The notes below the pieces were generated by a model. It did no database searches. It worked only from the letters and a program-made list of their open reading frames with translations, and was not told where the DNA came from. Position numbers and translations under genes: made by a program. Positions 16,463 to 23,790 of a DNA stretch of 64,000 nucleotides are shown here, piece by piece; the first letter of the stretch is position 1; each line of letters opens with the position of its first letter. The DNA is from Dehalococcoidia bacterium (lineage in GTDB: Bacteria; Chloroflexota; Dehalococcoidia; Tepidiformales; Tepidiformaceae), in the NCBI GenBank assembly GCA_003104995.1, contig PQAO01000024.1:111285-175284 (forward strand). Direction: 5' to 3'.

Positions 16463-17275
16463 TCACAGTTCTCCGTACTTCCACAGGCCCCAGAGTTTTC
16501 GGGCCATGGTCGCCGGGTCCTCGTCGAGGCCGACGTTGTGGCGGGCGAAGTAGCTCAGGACGTTGCGGAGGTCGCGCTCAAGGAGCTTTGGGGCGGAGGG
16601 GTTGGTGCGGGGGTCGACCGCCTGGGGGAAGTCGATGATGGTGAGCTTTTCCTCCACATAGAGGATGTTGAAGGCGGAGAGGTCGGCGTGGACGACGTTC
16701 TCACGCATGAAGAGCTCAATGTTCCAGAGGATGCGGTCGAGCAGGTCATCTGCGTCTGCCGGGCTGACTGGCGCGAACTGGAGCTGGTCGGCTGCGGCGG
16801 AATCGTCGCCGAGGAGTTCCATGAGGATGGCGGTATCGGTGCAGGCAAAGGGCTCGGGGACATCAGCGCCGGCATAGTGCAGGGTGCTGAGGACTTCGAA
16901 TTCGTGGTCGACCCAGAGGGCGAGCTGGGCTTCGCGGCCGAACTCGGTGCGGCCTTTGATGGCACGCTCGACCTGGCCGTTGCCGATGACGCGGCCCTCC
17001 TCGTAGATGGCGCCGCGCTGGAACGAGCGGTGGAAGGCGCTGTGGTAGCACTTGGCGGCGGCGTAGGGCACACCAAGCGACGGGTGGGCGCGGCAGCGAT
17101 AGACGGTGGCCTCTTTGCCGCTCTTCACGACGTTGAGGACCTCAGTGATCATGGCTTCGTCCAGGAATTCCTGGATGGCGCGCATGTCAGCGGCATCGGA
17201 TTCGCGGTTGCTGAACCGCGTGGAGGCGTTCTCTTCGGAAACGGGGGACAAGGGCAAGCTCCGTGGCGTGGCCAT
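16463..17275 (-). CDS. RIO-type serine protein kinase
   Basis: A 270-aa RIO1-like kinase. Visible are the ATP loop and Lys (VVKSGKEATVYRCRAH, AAAKCYHSAFHR), a hinge region (AILMELLGDD), the catalytic loop VVHADLSAFNILYVE and the metal loop TIIDFPQAVD. RIO kinases are ribosome-maturation ATPases in archaea and eukaryotes; bacterial members occur but have no settled role. The start may be 17275 or the internal ATG at 17184. Upstream lie a short leader ORF and an attenuator-like hairpin, suggesting that expression is tied to translation. Confidence 0.85.
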   Translation of the reverse strand: MATPRSLPLSPVSEENASTRFSNRESDAADMRAIQEFLDEAMITEVLNVVKSGKEATVYRCRAHPSLGVPYAAAKCYHSAFHRSFQRGAIYEEGRVIGNGQVERAIKGRTEFGREAQLALWVDHEFEVLSTLHYAGADVPEPFACTDTAILMELLGDDSAAADQLQFAPVSPADADDLLDRILWNIELFMRENVVHADLSAFNILYVEEKLTIIDFPQAVDPRTNPSAPKLLERDLRNVLSYFARHNVGLDEDPATMARKLWGLWKYGEL

Positions 17276-17294
17276 GCCGGCCGGGCATGGAAAA

Positions 17295-17313
17295 GGCCGC
17301 CTCGGCGGCGGCC
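17295..17313 (-). terminator. attenuator-like hairpin before the RIO kinase
   Basis: On the minus strand GGCCGCC and GGCGGCC form a perfect 7-bp stem with a 5-nt loop, followed by TTTT (17294-17291). It lies 31 nt after the leader-peptide stop and about 20 nt before the kinase start, as an attenuator would. The U-run is short. Confidence 0.5.
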
Positions 17314-17344
17314 ACACAACCATCAGAACAGGATGGCGGATGTG

Positions 17345-17404
17345 TTAGGCGGCAGCTCCGCGAAGGCGCGTGGATGCGGCAGTGAGGGTGGTGTGCACAG
17401 TCAT
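17345..17404 (-). CDS. 19-aa leader peptide upstream of the RIO kinase
   Basis: ATG at 17404 with an AAGGAG site 9 nt upstream encodes MTVHTTLTAASTRLRGAAA and stops at 17345. Five of 19 residues are Thr and six are Ala. The last codons (GCCGCCT) are complementary to AGGCGGC in the 3' arm of the hairpin at 17295-17313, so a ribosome stalled early would allow an anti-terminator while one reaching the stop would let the terminator form. This is inference from layout. Confidence 0.5.
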   Translation of the reverse strand: MTVHTTLTAASTRLRGAAA

Positions 17405-17448
17405 CACGCGGCTCCTTCCGGGCGGAAACGCCCCCGTTGTTGGCGAGC

Positions 17449-17478
17449 AAGATGGGGCATAGGCGGGTGGGGTGTCAA
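17449..17478 (-). promoter_or_regulatory. candidate promoter of the RIO-kinase leader
   Basis: On the minus strand TTGACA (17478-17473) is followed 18 nt later by CATCTT (17454-17449). The -35 is perfect, the -10 weak. Confidence 0.4.
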
Positions 17479-17516
17479 TGGGGAGGGCCACGCAGAAAGG
17501 GATTCGGGAGGCGGGT

Positions 17517-17763
17517 TCAGCTCTGCAGCCGGAGGGCGTTGACATCTCGACTGCCGTGAACAATGCGTACGACTTCAACATGAGACCGAGCAATCTCGTA
17601 GAAGATGGCCCAGGTCCGTACGAAGACCCTCCGTGAGGCTGAATGCGCGCTCCAGGAGGAGCCGGATCAGGGCTGTGGCCGATTCTGGGCTCTCAAAGGA
17701 GACAAATGCCCAAATGTCCTCGATGTCCCGGAGCGCAGCCTCCGAGATGAGGACCGGGATCAC
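17517..17763 (-). pseudogene. frameshifted parE/relE-type toxin
   Basis: The first frame (17763-17575) reads like the start of a ParE toxin: MIPVLISEAALRDIEDIWAF, then SPESATALIRLLLERAF, and stops early after LTEGLRTDLG. The usual ParE end then appears in another frame of the same strand: AIFYEIARSHVEVVRIVHGS, then RDVNALRLQS and a stop at 17517. A deletion around 17630-17650 has removed the centre of the protein and shifted the frame, so the toxin is very probably dead. It overlaps the antitoxin gene by 4 nt, the normal parDE layout. Confidence 0.65.
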
Positions 17764-18011
17764 CGGCGGGGCGACCGCTCGCGGGTGACCAGGCTGTCGA
17801 TGAGGTCCGGGGTGAGCACCTGGTATCGCCCGGCGCGGATGTCCTCCCGGCCTTCTGCCAGCATAGCGGCAAGTTCGGTCTCATGGTCCGTGCTGCTCTC
17901 GCTCAACTGCTGCACCGCTGCATCGATGGCCTCGCGGGCATCGGCGAAGTCGCCTCGTTCCACAAGGCGGCGAAGGCGCTCCGCAGTCTCGGGCGAGATG
18001 TCTACTTGCAT
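17760..18011 (-). CDS. ParD-like antitoxin
   Basis: An 83-aa protein, MQVDISPETAERLRRLVERG with DAREAIDAAVQQL, like the ribbon-helix-helix N-terminus of ParD antitoxins, then an acidic linker (ELAAMLAEGREDIRAGRYQ) that would wrap the toxin. Intact, although the partner toxin gene downstream is broken. No Shine-Dalgarno; TAGGAT ends 7 nt before the ATG, a leaderless-type layout. Confidence 0.75.
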   Translation of the reverse strand: MQVDISPETAERLRRLVERGDFADAREAIDAAVQQLSESSTDHETELAAMLAEGREDIRAGRYQVLTPDLIDSLVTRERSPRR

Positions 18012-18018
18012 TCATCCC

Positions 18019-18024
18019 ATCCTA
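18019..18024 (-). promoter_or_regulatory. leaderless-type -10 element of parD
   Basis: TAGGAT on the minus strand ends 7 nt before the ATG at 18011. Confidence 0.4.
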
Positions 18025-18074
18025 CCACGCGCAGAATCGAATGGGACGAACGCCTACCGCGGTTCGTCGCCGGC

Positions 18075-19118
18075 TTAGCCGGCGCCGAAGACGCGCTGGA
18101 GCTCGTAGGGGACGGCAGCCTCGAACTGGTCGAATCCGCAGGCCTGTGGGGGCTTGTCCGTGCGCCAGCGTTTGAATGTTGCGGCGTGGCGGAAGCGGTT
18201 GCCCTGGAGGTAATCGAAGGCGACTTCGCAGACGAGTTCCGGGCGGAGACGCACCCAGGAGAGGTCCTTGCCGCCGGTCCAGCGGCTGGGGGCGCCGGGG
18301 GTGCGGCCCTGGCCGAACGACTCGCCCTCGTCCTCAGACCGGTAGGGCGCGAGGAATGCCACCAGGTCGCGCTTTTCCTGGGCGCTGAAGCTGGAGGTGT
18401 GGCCGACGTGGTGGAAGACGCCGTCTCCGCTGTAAAGGCCGAGGAGGAGCGAGCCGACGGACTTCTCCTCCTCACCACGGTTCCAGCGAAAGCCACCAAC
18501 GACGCAGTCGGCGGTACGCAGGTGCTTGATCTTGGCCATCGCGCGCTTGCCGGGCTGGTAGGTGTCCGAGAGCCGCTTGGCGATCACGCCATCGAAGCCC
18601 GCGCCTTCGAACCGTTCGAACCAGTCGAGCGCCGCCTGGCGGTCGGTGGTGGCCGGGGTCAGGTAGGCGGGGGGCTTCACGCCCGCGATGTAGCGTTCGA
18701 GACGCGCACGGCGTTCGCCGAAGGGGGTCTTCAGGAGGTCGCCGGCGCCGTCGCGGAGCATGTCGAAGGCGACGAACGCGGCCGGGGTCTCGCGGGCGAG
18801 CATGCGGACGCGCGACTCGGCGGGGTGGATGCGCATCTGGAGGGCATCGAAGTCGAGGCCCCCGGGGCCCATGATGACGATTTCCCCATCGAGGATGGCG
18901 GGGCCGGGGAGAGCGGCGGCGAGCCCCTCGACGAGTTCGGGGAAGTAGCGTGCCAGGGGCTTGAGGTCACGCGACTGGAGGTAGGGCTGGCCGGCGCCAT
19001 CGAAGAAGACGATGCAGCGGAAGCCGTCCCATTTGGGCTCGAAGAGCCAGCCATCGCCCGTGGGAATTTCGGGGGTGAGCTTCGCGAGCATCGGGGGGAT
19101 GGGAGGCAAGTCAGGCAA
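18075..19118 (-). CDS. ATP-dependent DNA ligase (LigD ligase-type)
   Basis: A 347-aa ligase with adenylation and OB domains. The nucleotidyl motif is EPKWDGFRCIVFF (Lys in KWDG), followed by AILDGEIVIMG (motif III), FVAFDMLRDG, GAGFDGVIAKRL (motif IV), KRAMAKIKHLRTADCVVGGF (motif V) and a C-terminal OB region with LRPELVCEVAFDYLQG. It would seal breaks in end joining together with the separate polymerase at 15 kb. The open frame extends over hicA, so I place the start at the TTG at 19118, with GAGGAG about 11 nt upstream; CTG at 19124 and ATG at 19091 are alternatives. Follows hicA at once, so it may be co-transcribed with hicBA. Confidence 0.85.
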   Translation of the reverse strand: MPDLPPIPPMLAKLTPEIPTGDGWLFEPKWDGFRCIVFFDGAGQPYLQSRDLKPLARYFPELVEGLAAALPGPAILDGEIVIMGPGGLDFDALQMRIHPAESRVRMLARETPAAFVAFDMLRDGAGDLLKTPFGERRARLERYIAGVKPPAYLTPATTDRQAALDWFERFEGAGFDGVIAKRLSDTYQPGKRAMAKIKHLRTADCVVGGFRWNRGEEEKSVGSLLLGLYSGDGVFHHVGHTSSFSAQEKRDLVAFLAPYRSEDEGESFGQGRTPGAPSRWTGGKDLSWVRLRPELVCEVAFDYLQGNRFRHAATFKRWRTDKPPQACGFDQFEAAVPYELQRVFGAG

Positions 19119-19125
19119 CTCCAGG

Positions 19126-19371
19126 TCAGCTCCTCTCGTATGCGTCGATGAAGGCATCCCGGGGAATGTTCCCCTGGGAGCATGCGGCACGAAGGGTTCC
19201 GCTGCTTATCCGTGGATGGTTCGGGATCGTAAGCGTGTCCCGACCACCACCAGGCCTTTCCCTCATGAGCGAGATGTGCTCGCGATGCCGAACAACGACG
19301 AAGCCCAGTTGGGCAAACGCGCGGAGGACGCGCTGTTGGGGGGCATCAACCGGGAACCGGGGCACCTGCAT
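19126..19371 (-). CDS. hicA: HicA-type mRNA interferase toxin
   Basis: An 81-aa protein of the double-stranded-RNA-binding-like HicA fold: RVLRAFAQLGFVVVRHREHI with the usual Gly-Phe and the catalytic-region His, then TLTIPNHPRISSGTLRAACS. HicA cleaves mRNA and is blocked by HicB. It overlaps hicB by 26 nt and its stop is 8 nt before the ligase start. The canonical Gly-Ser-His is shifted to REHIS, so activity should be tested. Confidence 0.75.
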   Translation of the reverse strand: MQVPRFPVDAPQQRVLRAFAQLGFVVVRHREHISLMRERPGGGRDTLTIPNHPRISSGTLRAACSQGNIPRDAFIDAYERS

Positions 19372-19585
19372 CCACCCGGGCTTCCGCGATAAACGCCTCG
19401 AGGATCTCCGGCTCCTCTATCTCGGCCGCCCCGAAGGTCTCGATGTGGAACCGCAGTGCCGAGGTCACATCCGCAAGAGCCTCATCGTAGGTCGACCCCT
19501 GGCCGATGACCCCCCCACGGATCCCCAACGGGTATGCGACATATCCATCAGGGTGCTTCTCAACGACAACTTTGAAGGTTCGCAT
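19346..19585 (-). CDS. hicB: HicB-type antitoxin
   Basis: A 79-aa HicB with the partial RNase H-like fold: FKVVVEKHPDGYVAYPLGIR, GGVIGQGSTYDEALADVTSA, LRFHIETFG. The tail is acidic, with no DNA-binding helix-turn-helix, so autoregulation may be absent or provided otherwise. It precedes and overlaps hicA. Leaderless-type TACACT lies at 19597-19592. Confidence 0.8.
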   Translation of the reverse strand: MRTFKVVVEKHPDGYVAYPLGIRGGVIGQGSTYDEALADVTSALRFHIETFGAAEIEEPEILEAFIAEARVDAGAPVPG

Positions 19586-19591
19586 TGTGCG

Positions 19592-19597
19592 AGTGTA
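19592..19597 (-). promoter_or_regulatory. leaderless-type -10 element of hicB
   Basis: TACACT on the minus strand ends 6 nt before the ATG at 19585; no Shine-Dalgarno. Confidence 0.45.
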
Positions 19598-19631
19598 TCA
19601 TCGCGTCACCGCGACCAGCCTCTACGGAGCA

Positions 19632-20105
19632 TCAGCGATCGGCGGAGATGGCGGGGAGGCGGAGGCAGTGCTCGCTCTTGCGGCAGAGGGGGACGGGGGG
19701 CTGGAGGTTGGGGTCGGGGGTGCACTGGGTGTCCCACTTTGGGACAAAGACGGGGGTGATGACGGTGCCCCTCAGAGAGGAATCGAAGGCATCGACGAAG
19801 ACGGTGGAGCCGCCGTTTTCGCTCTTGTATTCGTTGGAGGTTTCGCCGGGTTGCAGGACTCCCGTATCGAAGAAGGGCGGGTCTTCGGGGAAGAGGGACG
19901 GGATGATGATGCGGCGGGGCTCGTTGCCGACATTTTTGAAACGGACGAACTCGCGATTCATACGGCAGATCGGGGGGTTGAAGCCGGCTTCGCTGACTTC
20001 GATCGTCTGGACCTCATAGGCGCGGGTGGCATCGAGGGGGACGAGGCCAGCCCCGAGGAGTGCGAAGAGTCCAAGGAGGGCGACGAACCGGCGGATGCTG
20101 GACAC
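19632..20105 (-). CDS. secreted cupredoxin-like protein
   Basis: About 157 aa with an N-terminal signal or anchor (SSIRRFVALLGLFALLGAGL). The rest is a beta-rich domain: QTIEVSEAGFNPPICRMNRE, FVRFKNVGNEPRRI, GVLQPGETSNEY, and a late KWDTQCTPDP. The pattern of a Phe-Asn-Pro loop and a Pro-Gly-Glu-Thr turn resembles cupredoxins, but no clear His-Cys-His-Met copper set is visible. GTG starts at 20105 and 20141 are both possible. It lies just downstream of the structured leader at 20160-20569. Confidence 0.6.
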   Translation of the reverse strand: MSSIRRFVALLGLFALLGAGLVPLDATRAYEVQTIEVSEAGFNPPICRMNREFVRFKNVGNEPRRIIIPSLFPEDPPFFDTGVLQPGETSNEYKSENGGSTVFVDAFDSSLRGTVITPVFVPKWDTQCTPDPNLQPPVPLCRKSEHCLRLPAISADR

Positions 20106-20165
20106 GATCGCCAGACTACGAGGCGGGGGCGTTCTGGGCACCCCGGATTCATCCCGGGACGCGAA

Positions 20166-20190
20166 CAGGCCCCGGAATCACCGGGGCCTG
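20166..20190 (-). terminator. strong perfect hairpin at the end of a structured leader
   Basis: CAGGCCCCGG and CCGGGGCCTG form a 10-bp perfect stem with a 5-nt loop. On the minus strand only TT follows, so termination would be weak without help. It lies 60-85 nt before the cupredoxin-like gene start. Confidence 0.4.
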
Positions 20191-20541
20191 CTATCTGTTA
20201 ACTCCTCCGCCGGGCACCGGGCGGTGCTTCGGTGGAGAGTGACCACTGTGTTTACCAGGGCGCTATCGCATCCAGTGCCGCTCCTTGGAGGAGCGATCCG
20301 TGTCGCGCCTGCTTCATGCAGGGCTTTGTGCGACCGGGCATCACCAGTGAGGACTCAGGGATGCGTGCCCTCAGCGGCCGCTGTGCCTGGCCCGCTTACT
20401 GCAGGCCAGACCTCTGCACAATCAGAACTCCGTAGACGGCATGCAGCTTGCTTCGCATATGTCTACCTCCGTCCAGAATGCGACTTTCCCGGGTCCACTC
20501 CCTCTTCAGGAGCGGGGGATTTGTCGCGGGTCTCACCAGTC
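20191..20541 (-). ncRNA. candidate structured 5' leader RNA (unassigned class)
   Basis: A 350-nt gene-free stretch on the minus strand behind a promoter-like pair is full of local hairpins: CTGGCC/GGCCAG around the leader ORF stop, GTCGC..GCGAC enclosing CCTGC/GCAGG, CGCTCCT/AGGAGCG with a 3-nt loop, GCACCG/CGGTGC. I looked for T-box, cobalamin, SAM, TPP, RNase P, tmRNA and SRP signatures and found none. It may be an attenuator-type or cis-regulatory RNA for the cupredoxin-like gene. High G+C content makes chance stems common. Confidence 0.35.
20396..20458 (-). CDS. 20-aa leader peptide inside the structured leader
   Basis: ATG at 20458 with GGAGG 7 nt upstream encodes MRSKLHAVYGVLIVQRSGLQ, ending TAA at 20396. 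The VLIV run recalls branched-chain amino-acid leader peptides, and the stop lies inside a CTGGCC/GGCCAG hairpin. No branched-chain biosynthesis gene follows; the next gene is cupredoxin-like. Confidence 0.4.
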   Translation of the reverse strand: MRSKLHAVYGVLIVQRSGLQ

Positions 20542-20569
20542 ACATTACTCCTGCCGGAAGGGTTGTCAA
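20542..20569 (-). promoter_or_regulatory. candidate promoter of the structured leader
   Basis: Minus-strand TTGACA (20569-20564), 16-nt spacer, TAATGT (20547-20542). The -35 is perfect. Confidence 0.5.
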
Positions 20570-20608
20570 GGGTCCTGGGAGAAGGTTAACGGAAGAAATC
20601 GGGGAAAG

Positions 20609-21052
20609 TCAGCGGCGGATGGTGCGCAGCGCAAAGAGATGGAGCGAGACTGCTATCGCAACCGCCAGGAGGGTAAGGCGGACCCAGAGGTTATCGATGA
20701 AGAAGTACTCAGTGAAGCCGATGCCGAGCCAGAGGGAGCCGATGGAGTAGGCCTTGGCGGCGACCGTTGCGCCACGCTCTTCGCGGTAGTCGCGCAAGTG
20801 ACGGCCGAACCAGCGGTTGGTGGTGAGCCAGCGATATGCCCCCGGTGAGCTCTTGCCGTAGCAGCCGGCGGCCATGAGGAAGAAGACGGTGGACGGGAGG
20901 AGCGGGAGAAAGATACCGAGGATGCCGACACCGACGAGGAGGCTGCCGAGCGCGACGAACAGCCAGCGGACAAGCCAATGGCGGCTGGGCGCCCGGAGCG
21001 CGGGGGCCGAAGCTCCCAAATCTTTCATTTCGGCCAAGGAGGTCTCTGCCAC
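20609..21052 (-). CDS. YbaN/DUF454 family membrane protein
   Basis: About 147 aa. The diagnostic stretch WLFVALGSLLVGVGILGIFL followed by PLLPSTVFFLMAAGCYGKSS matches DUF454 (YbaN) inner-membrane proteins, and GAYRWLTTNRWFGRHLRDYR is the usual cytoplasmic loop. Two more helices close the protein. Function unknown; in some bacteria linked to iron or haem genes. Start uncertain: GTG at 21052 or ATG at 21028. Confidence 0.8.
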   Translation of the reverse strand: MAETSLAEMKDLGASAPALRAPSRHWLVRWLFVALGSLLVGVGILGIFLPLLPSTVFFLMAAGCYGKSSPGAYRWLTTNRWFGRHLRDYREERGATVAAKAYSIGSLWLGIGFTEYFFIDNLWVRLTLLAVAIAVSLHLFALRTIRR

Positions 21053-21122
21053 GACAGGTTCAGTATGCCACGGGGAGCCAGGGTGTGCGAGGCGTGTGTG
21101 AGGCAGCAGGGAGTGGCACGCG

Positions 21123-21128
21123 TACAAT
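21123..21128 (+). promoter_or_regulatory. leaderless-type -10 element of gpmA
   Basis: TACAAT ends 6 nt before the gpmA ATG at 21135; no Shine-Dalgarno and no obvious -35. Confidence 0.5.
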
Positions 21129-21134
21129 CGGGGC

Positions 21135-21878
21135 ATGACCTACACACTTGTGCTGCTCCGCCACGGCGAGAGCACCTGGAACCAGGAAAACCGATTCACC
21201 GGCTGGACGGATGTGCCGCTCAACGAGAAGGGCCTTGGCGAGGCACGCGAGGCGGGGCGGCTGATGGCCGAAGCGGGGCTGCGGTTCGACGTGGTGCACA
21301 CGTCGCTCTTGCGGCGGGCGATCGCCACCACGCAGATAGCGCTCGACGTGATGGACCAGCACTGGCTGCCGGTGAAGCGCTCATGGCGGCTGAACGAACG
21401 GCACTACGGGGCTCTGCAAGGGCTGAACAAGAAGGAGACCTCGGACCGGTACGGGCCGGACCAGGTGTTCGCATGGCGGCGCGGGTACGACACACCGCCG
21501 CCGCCACTGGAGTTGAGCGACGACCGGCATCCCGGCCACGAAGCGCGTTACGCAGCGCTCGCACCGGACCTCGTGCCTGCATCCGAATGCCTGAAGAACG
21601 TGGTCGAGCGGATGCTGCCCTACTGGTATGACGCGATCGTGCCCGACCTGCGGGCCGGCCAGCGGGTGCTCATCGGGGCGCACGGCAATAGCCTGCGGGC
21701 GCTGGTGAAGCACCTGGACGGAATCAGCGACGAAGCGATCCCGGAACTGAACATCCCAACCGGGATCCCGCTGGTGTACGAGCTGGGCGAAGACTTGCGC
21801 CCGGTTTCCTCGCGGTACCTGGGCGACCCGGAAGCGGCGAAGGCGGCGGCTGAGGCCGTAGCGCGGCAGGCGGGATAG
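21135..21878 (+). CDS. gpmA: 2,3-bisphosphoglycerate-dependent phosphoglycerate mutase
   Basis: A 247-aa glycolytic enzyme that interconverts 3- and 2-phosphoglycerate through a phospho-His. Motifs: [20 protein letters not shown] with the catalytic His, [18 protein letters not shown], and the second His region [16 protein letters not shown]. Length is that of the long dPGM type. Single gene, ended by a strong hairpin at 21893-21916. Confidence 0.95.
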   Translation: MTYTLVLLRHGESTWNQENRFTGWTDVPLNEKGLGEAREAGRLMAEAGLRFDVVHTSLLRRAIATTQIALDVMDQHWLPVKRSWRLNERHYGALQGLNKKETSDRYGPDQVFAWRRGYDTPPPPLELSDDRHPGHEARYAALAPDLVPASECLKNVVERMLPYWYDAIVPDLRAGQRVLIGAHGNSLRALVKHLDGISDEAIPELNIPTGIPLVYELGEDLRPVSSRYLGDPEAAKAAAEAVARQAG

Positions 21879-21892
21879 GGAAAAGAAGACGA

Positions 21893-21916
21893 GGGCCGGG
21901 CATTTCTGCCCGGCCC
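21893..21916. terminator. bidirectional terminator between gpmA and the copper-chaperone operon
   Basis: GGGCCGGGCA and TGCCCGGCCC form a perfect 10-bp stem with loop TTTC. On the minus strand a pyrimidine-rich CTCGTCTTCTTTTCC tract follows. It lies between the convergent ends at 21878 and 21951. Confidence 0.65.
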
Positions 21917-21950
21917 TGGATCTGGAGATGGTTGCGGGTGCCCGGTTCGC

Positions 21951-22985
21951 TCAGTGGCCAGGCGTGGCGGTGGCCATACCCATGCCGCCGCCCTGCCCCA
22001 TGCCCTGCCCGGAACCCTGCATCATGCCGGTGTGGGGCTTCGCCAGGGCGGTAATGGTGACGTCGCCGGCCTTCGCGAAGGTGAGCGTGATGGTCACGAG
22101 CTGGCCATCGGTCACCGGCTCTTTCAGGTCGAGCATCATGACGTGGTAGCTGCCCGGGCGCAGGGTGACTTCGCCGTTCGCGGGGACCGGGAATCCGCCT
22201 TCCTTGGGCTGCATTTTCGAAGAAGCGCCATCAGAGACGACTTCGTGGAGCTGGACGTTAGCCGTCAGCGGCGTGCTGGCGGCAACGAGGGTGTCGGCTT
22301 CGCCGGTGTTGGTGATGACCATGTAGGCGGCTGTCACGGTATTCGCGGTCACGCGCACCCACTGGTCGCTGATGGTGAGGTTGCCGAAAGTCACGTCGCC
22401 GGGGGCGGCTGCCATCGTGGCGGTTGCCGCAGGGGTGGTGGCGCCCATGTTGCCGTGGTCCATTCCTCCCATGTCGGGGGCGGCCTTGACGGGCGTCTCG
22501 ATGGTGACTTCGCCGGCCTTTTCAAACGTGAGGGTGAGCGAGACGGTCTGGCCGATTTCAATCGGGGCCTTCAGGTCCATCATCATGATGTGGAAGCTGC
22601 CGGGCTTGAGTTCGAGCATGCCGGCGGCCGGGACGGGGAAGCCACCGGGCTTCTCCTGCATCTTCGATGACGAGCCTTCGGTGATGACTTCGTGGAGCTG
22701 AACGGTGCTGGTGAGCGGCGTGGATGCCTTGACCAGCGCGTCAGCCTCGCCGGAGTTGTGGACCGTGAGATAGGCGGCAGAGACCTCGTTGGTGGTGGGG
22801 CGGACCCACTCGCCGGAGATGGTCAGGTTGCCAATTCTCGTGCCGTCGGTGACGGCCGGCGTGGAGTCGCCGTTGGCATCATCCTCGTCGTCATCGCCAC
22901 CGCAGGCGACGGCGACGAGGGCGACGGAGAGTGCCATGAGCATGATGAGCGCGGCCATCGGGCCGCGGCGGAGTATGCATTTCAC
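21951..22985 (-). CDS. tandem PCu(A)C copper chaperone lipoprotein
   Basis: A 344-aa lipoprotein (lipobox LVAVAC) with two successive PCu(A)C domains, each carrying the H..M..H-M copper set: VQLHEVITEGSSSKMQ with GSFHIMMMDL, and VQLHEVVSDGASSKMQ with GSYHVMMLDL. A Met/His linker (MGGMDHGNMG) and a Met/Gly-rich tail ending ATPGH add possible copper sites. PCu(A)C proteins deliver Cu(I) to the CuA centre of cytochrome c oxidase with SCO1. The GTG start overlaps the SCO1 stop (GTGA). Single-domain forms are usual, so the internal duplication is noteworthy. Confidence 0.9.
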   Translation of the reverse strand: MKCILRRGPMAALIMLMALSVALVAVACGGDDDEDDANGDSTPAVTDGTRIGNLTISGEWVRPTTNEVSAAYLTVHNSGEADALVKASTPLTSTVQLHEVITEGSSSKMQEKPGGFPVPAAGMLELKPGSFHIMMMDLKAPIEIGQTVSLTLTFEKAGEVTIETPVKAAPDMGGMDHGNMGATTPAATATMAAAPGDVTFGNLTISDQWVRVTANTVTAAYMVITNTGEADTLVAASTPLTANVQLHEVVSDGASSKMQPKEGGFPVPANGEVTLRPGSYHVMMLDLKEPVTDGQLVTITLTFAKAGDVTITALAKPHTGMMQGSGQGMGQGGGMGMATATPGH

Positions 22986-23632
22986 TTCGGTTCGTATCCC
23001 TTCTTCACGAGCAACGGAAGATCGTTGAGCCATTCGGCCTGGCCCATCCCCGAGGGGTAGACCAGGTAGGCGATGTGGTCGGTGGTGAACGCCATCACGT
23101 AGGCGGCGTGGTTGACGGCGTAGTTACCGCCGCCGAGGTCGGTGCGGCTGGCGGGCTGGAGGCCGAGGGCGACCTGGAAGTCATCCATGAGGTCCCGGGG
23201 ACCGGTGAGCCCGACGAAGTTCTCGTCGAATGTTTCGAGGTAGCCCTTGAGAACTTCGGGCGAGTCGCGTTCGGGGTCGGCGGTCACGAAGACGACCTTG
23301 ACCTTGCTCGAGACATCGTCCGGGAGCTTCTTCAGCGCCTCGCTCATTTCGTAGAGGTGGGTCGGGCAGATGTCCGGGCAGTGGGTGTAGCCGACGTACA
23401 GCAGGGTGACGTAGCCTTCTGTTTCCTTCTGCAGGTCGAACTTTTCACCTTCCTCATCGAGGAGGACGGCGTCCGGCATTTCGATCGGCGGAGCCACGAT
23501 CGCGCCCATGTAGGAGGCGTCGTCGCCAGAGTTGTTGTCGTTGCTGTCGTCATCGCCGCCACAGGCGGTGAGGGCGAAGGCAGTGATGAGGACGCCCAGC
23601 GCGAGGGCCGCGAAGCGGGCGGACTTGTACAT
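22982..23632 (-). CDS. SCO1/SenC family copper chaperone lipoprotein
   Basis: A 216-aa lipoprotein (lipobox FALTAC, then an Asp/Asn-rich linker) with a thioredoxin fold. The copper-binding Cys pair is in VGYTHCPDICPTHLYEMSEA and the distal His in NHAAYVMAF; VVFVTADPERDSPEVLKGYL is typical for SCO proteins. It works outside the membrane in CuA assembly. Start at 23632 has GGAG 7 nt upstream. Middle of a four-gene copper operon. Confidence 0.9.
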   Translation of the reverse strand: MYKSARFAALALGVLITAFALTACGGDDDSNDNNSGDDASYMGAIVAPPIEMPDAVLLDEEGEKFDLQKETEGYVTLLYVGYTHCPDICPTHLYEMSEALKKLPDDVSSKVKVVFVTADPERDSPEVLKGYLETFDENFVGLTGPRDLMDDFQVALGLQPASRTDLGGGNYAVNHAAYVMAFTTDHIAYLVYPSGMGQAEWLNDLPLLVKKGYEPK

Positions 23633-23790
23633 GGCTAACTCCAGGAGATGTGGCTGCCGGGGCGCGGGACCCGGGCAGCCGGTGGGAACCACCGCTCGTG
23701 ATGATCTTCACAGATCATACGCCCCGCGGGGCAGGTGCGGATGGCTCTGCAAGTGGGACCCGGAGGTACGAACCCACAGGACCACCCGGA

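Noticed and set aside
20160..20569. T-box, cobalamin, SAM or TPP riboswitch, RNase P RNA, tmRNA or SRP RNA in the long intergenic stretch
   Set aside because: I looked for the conserved boxes of each and found none on either strand; kept only as an unassigned structured leader.
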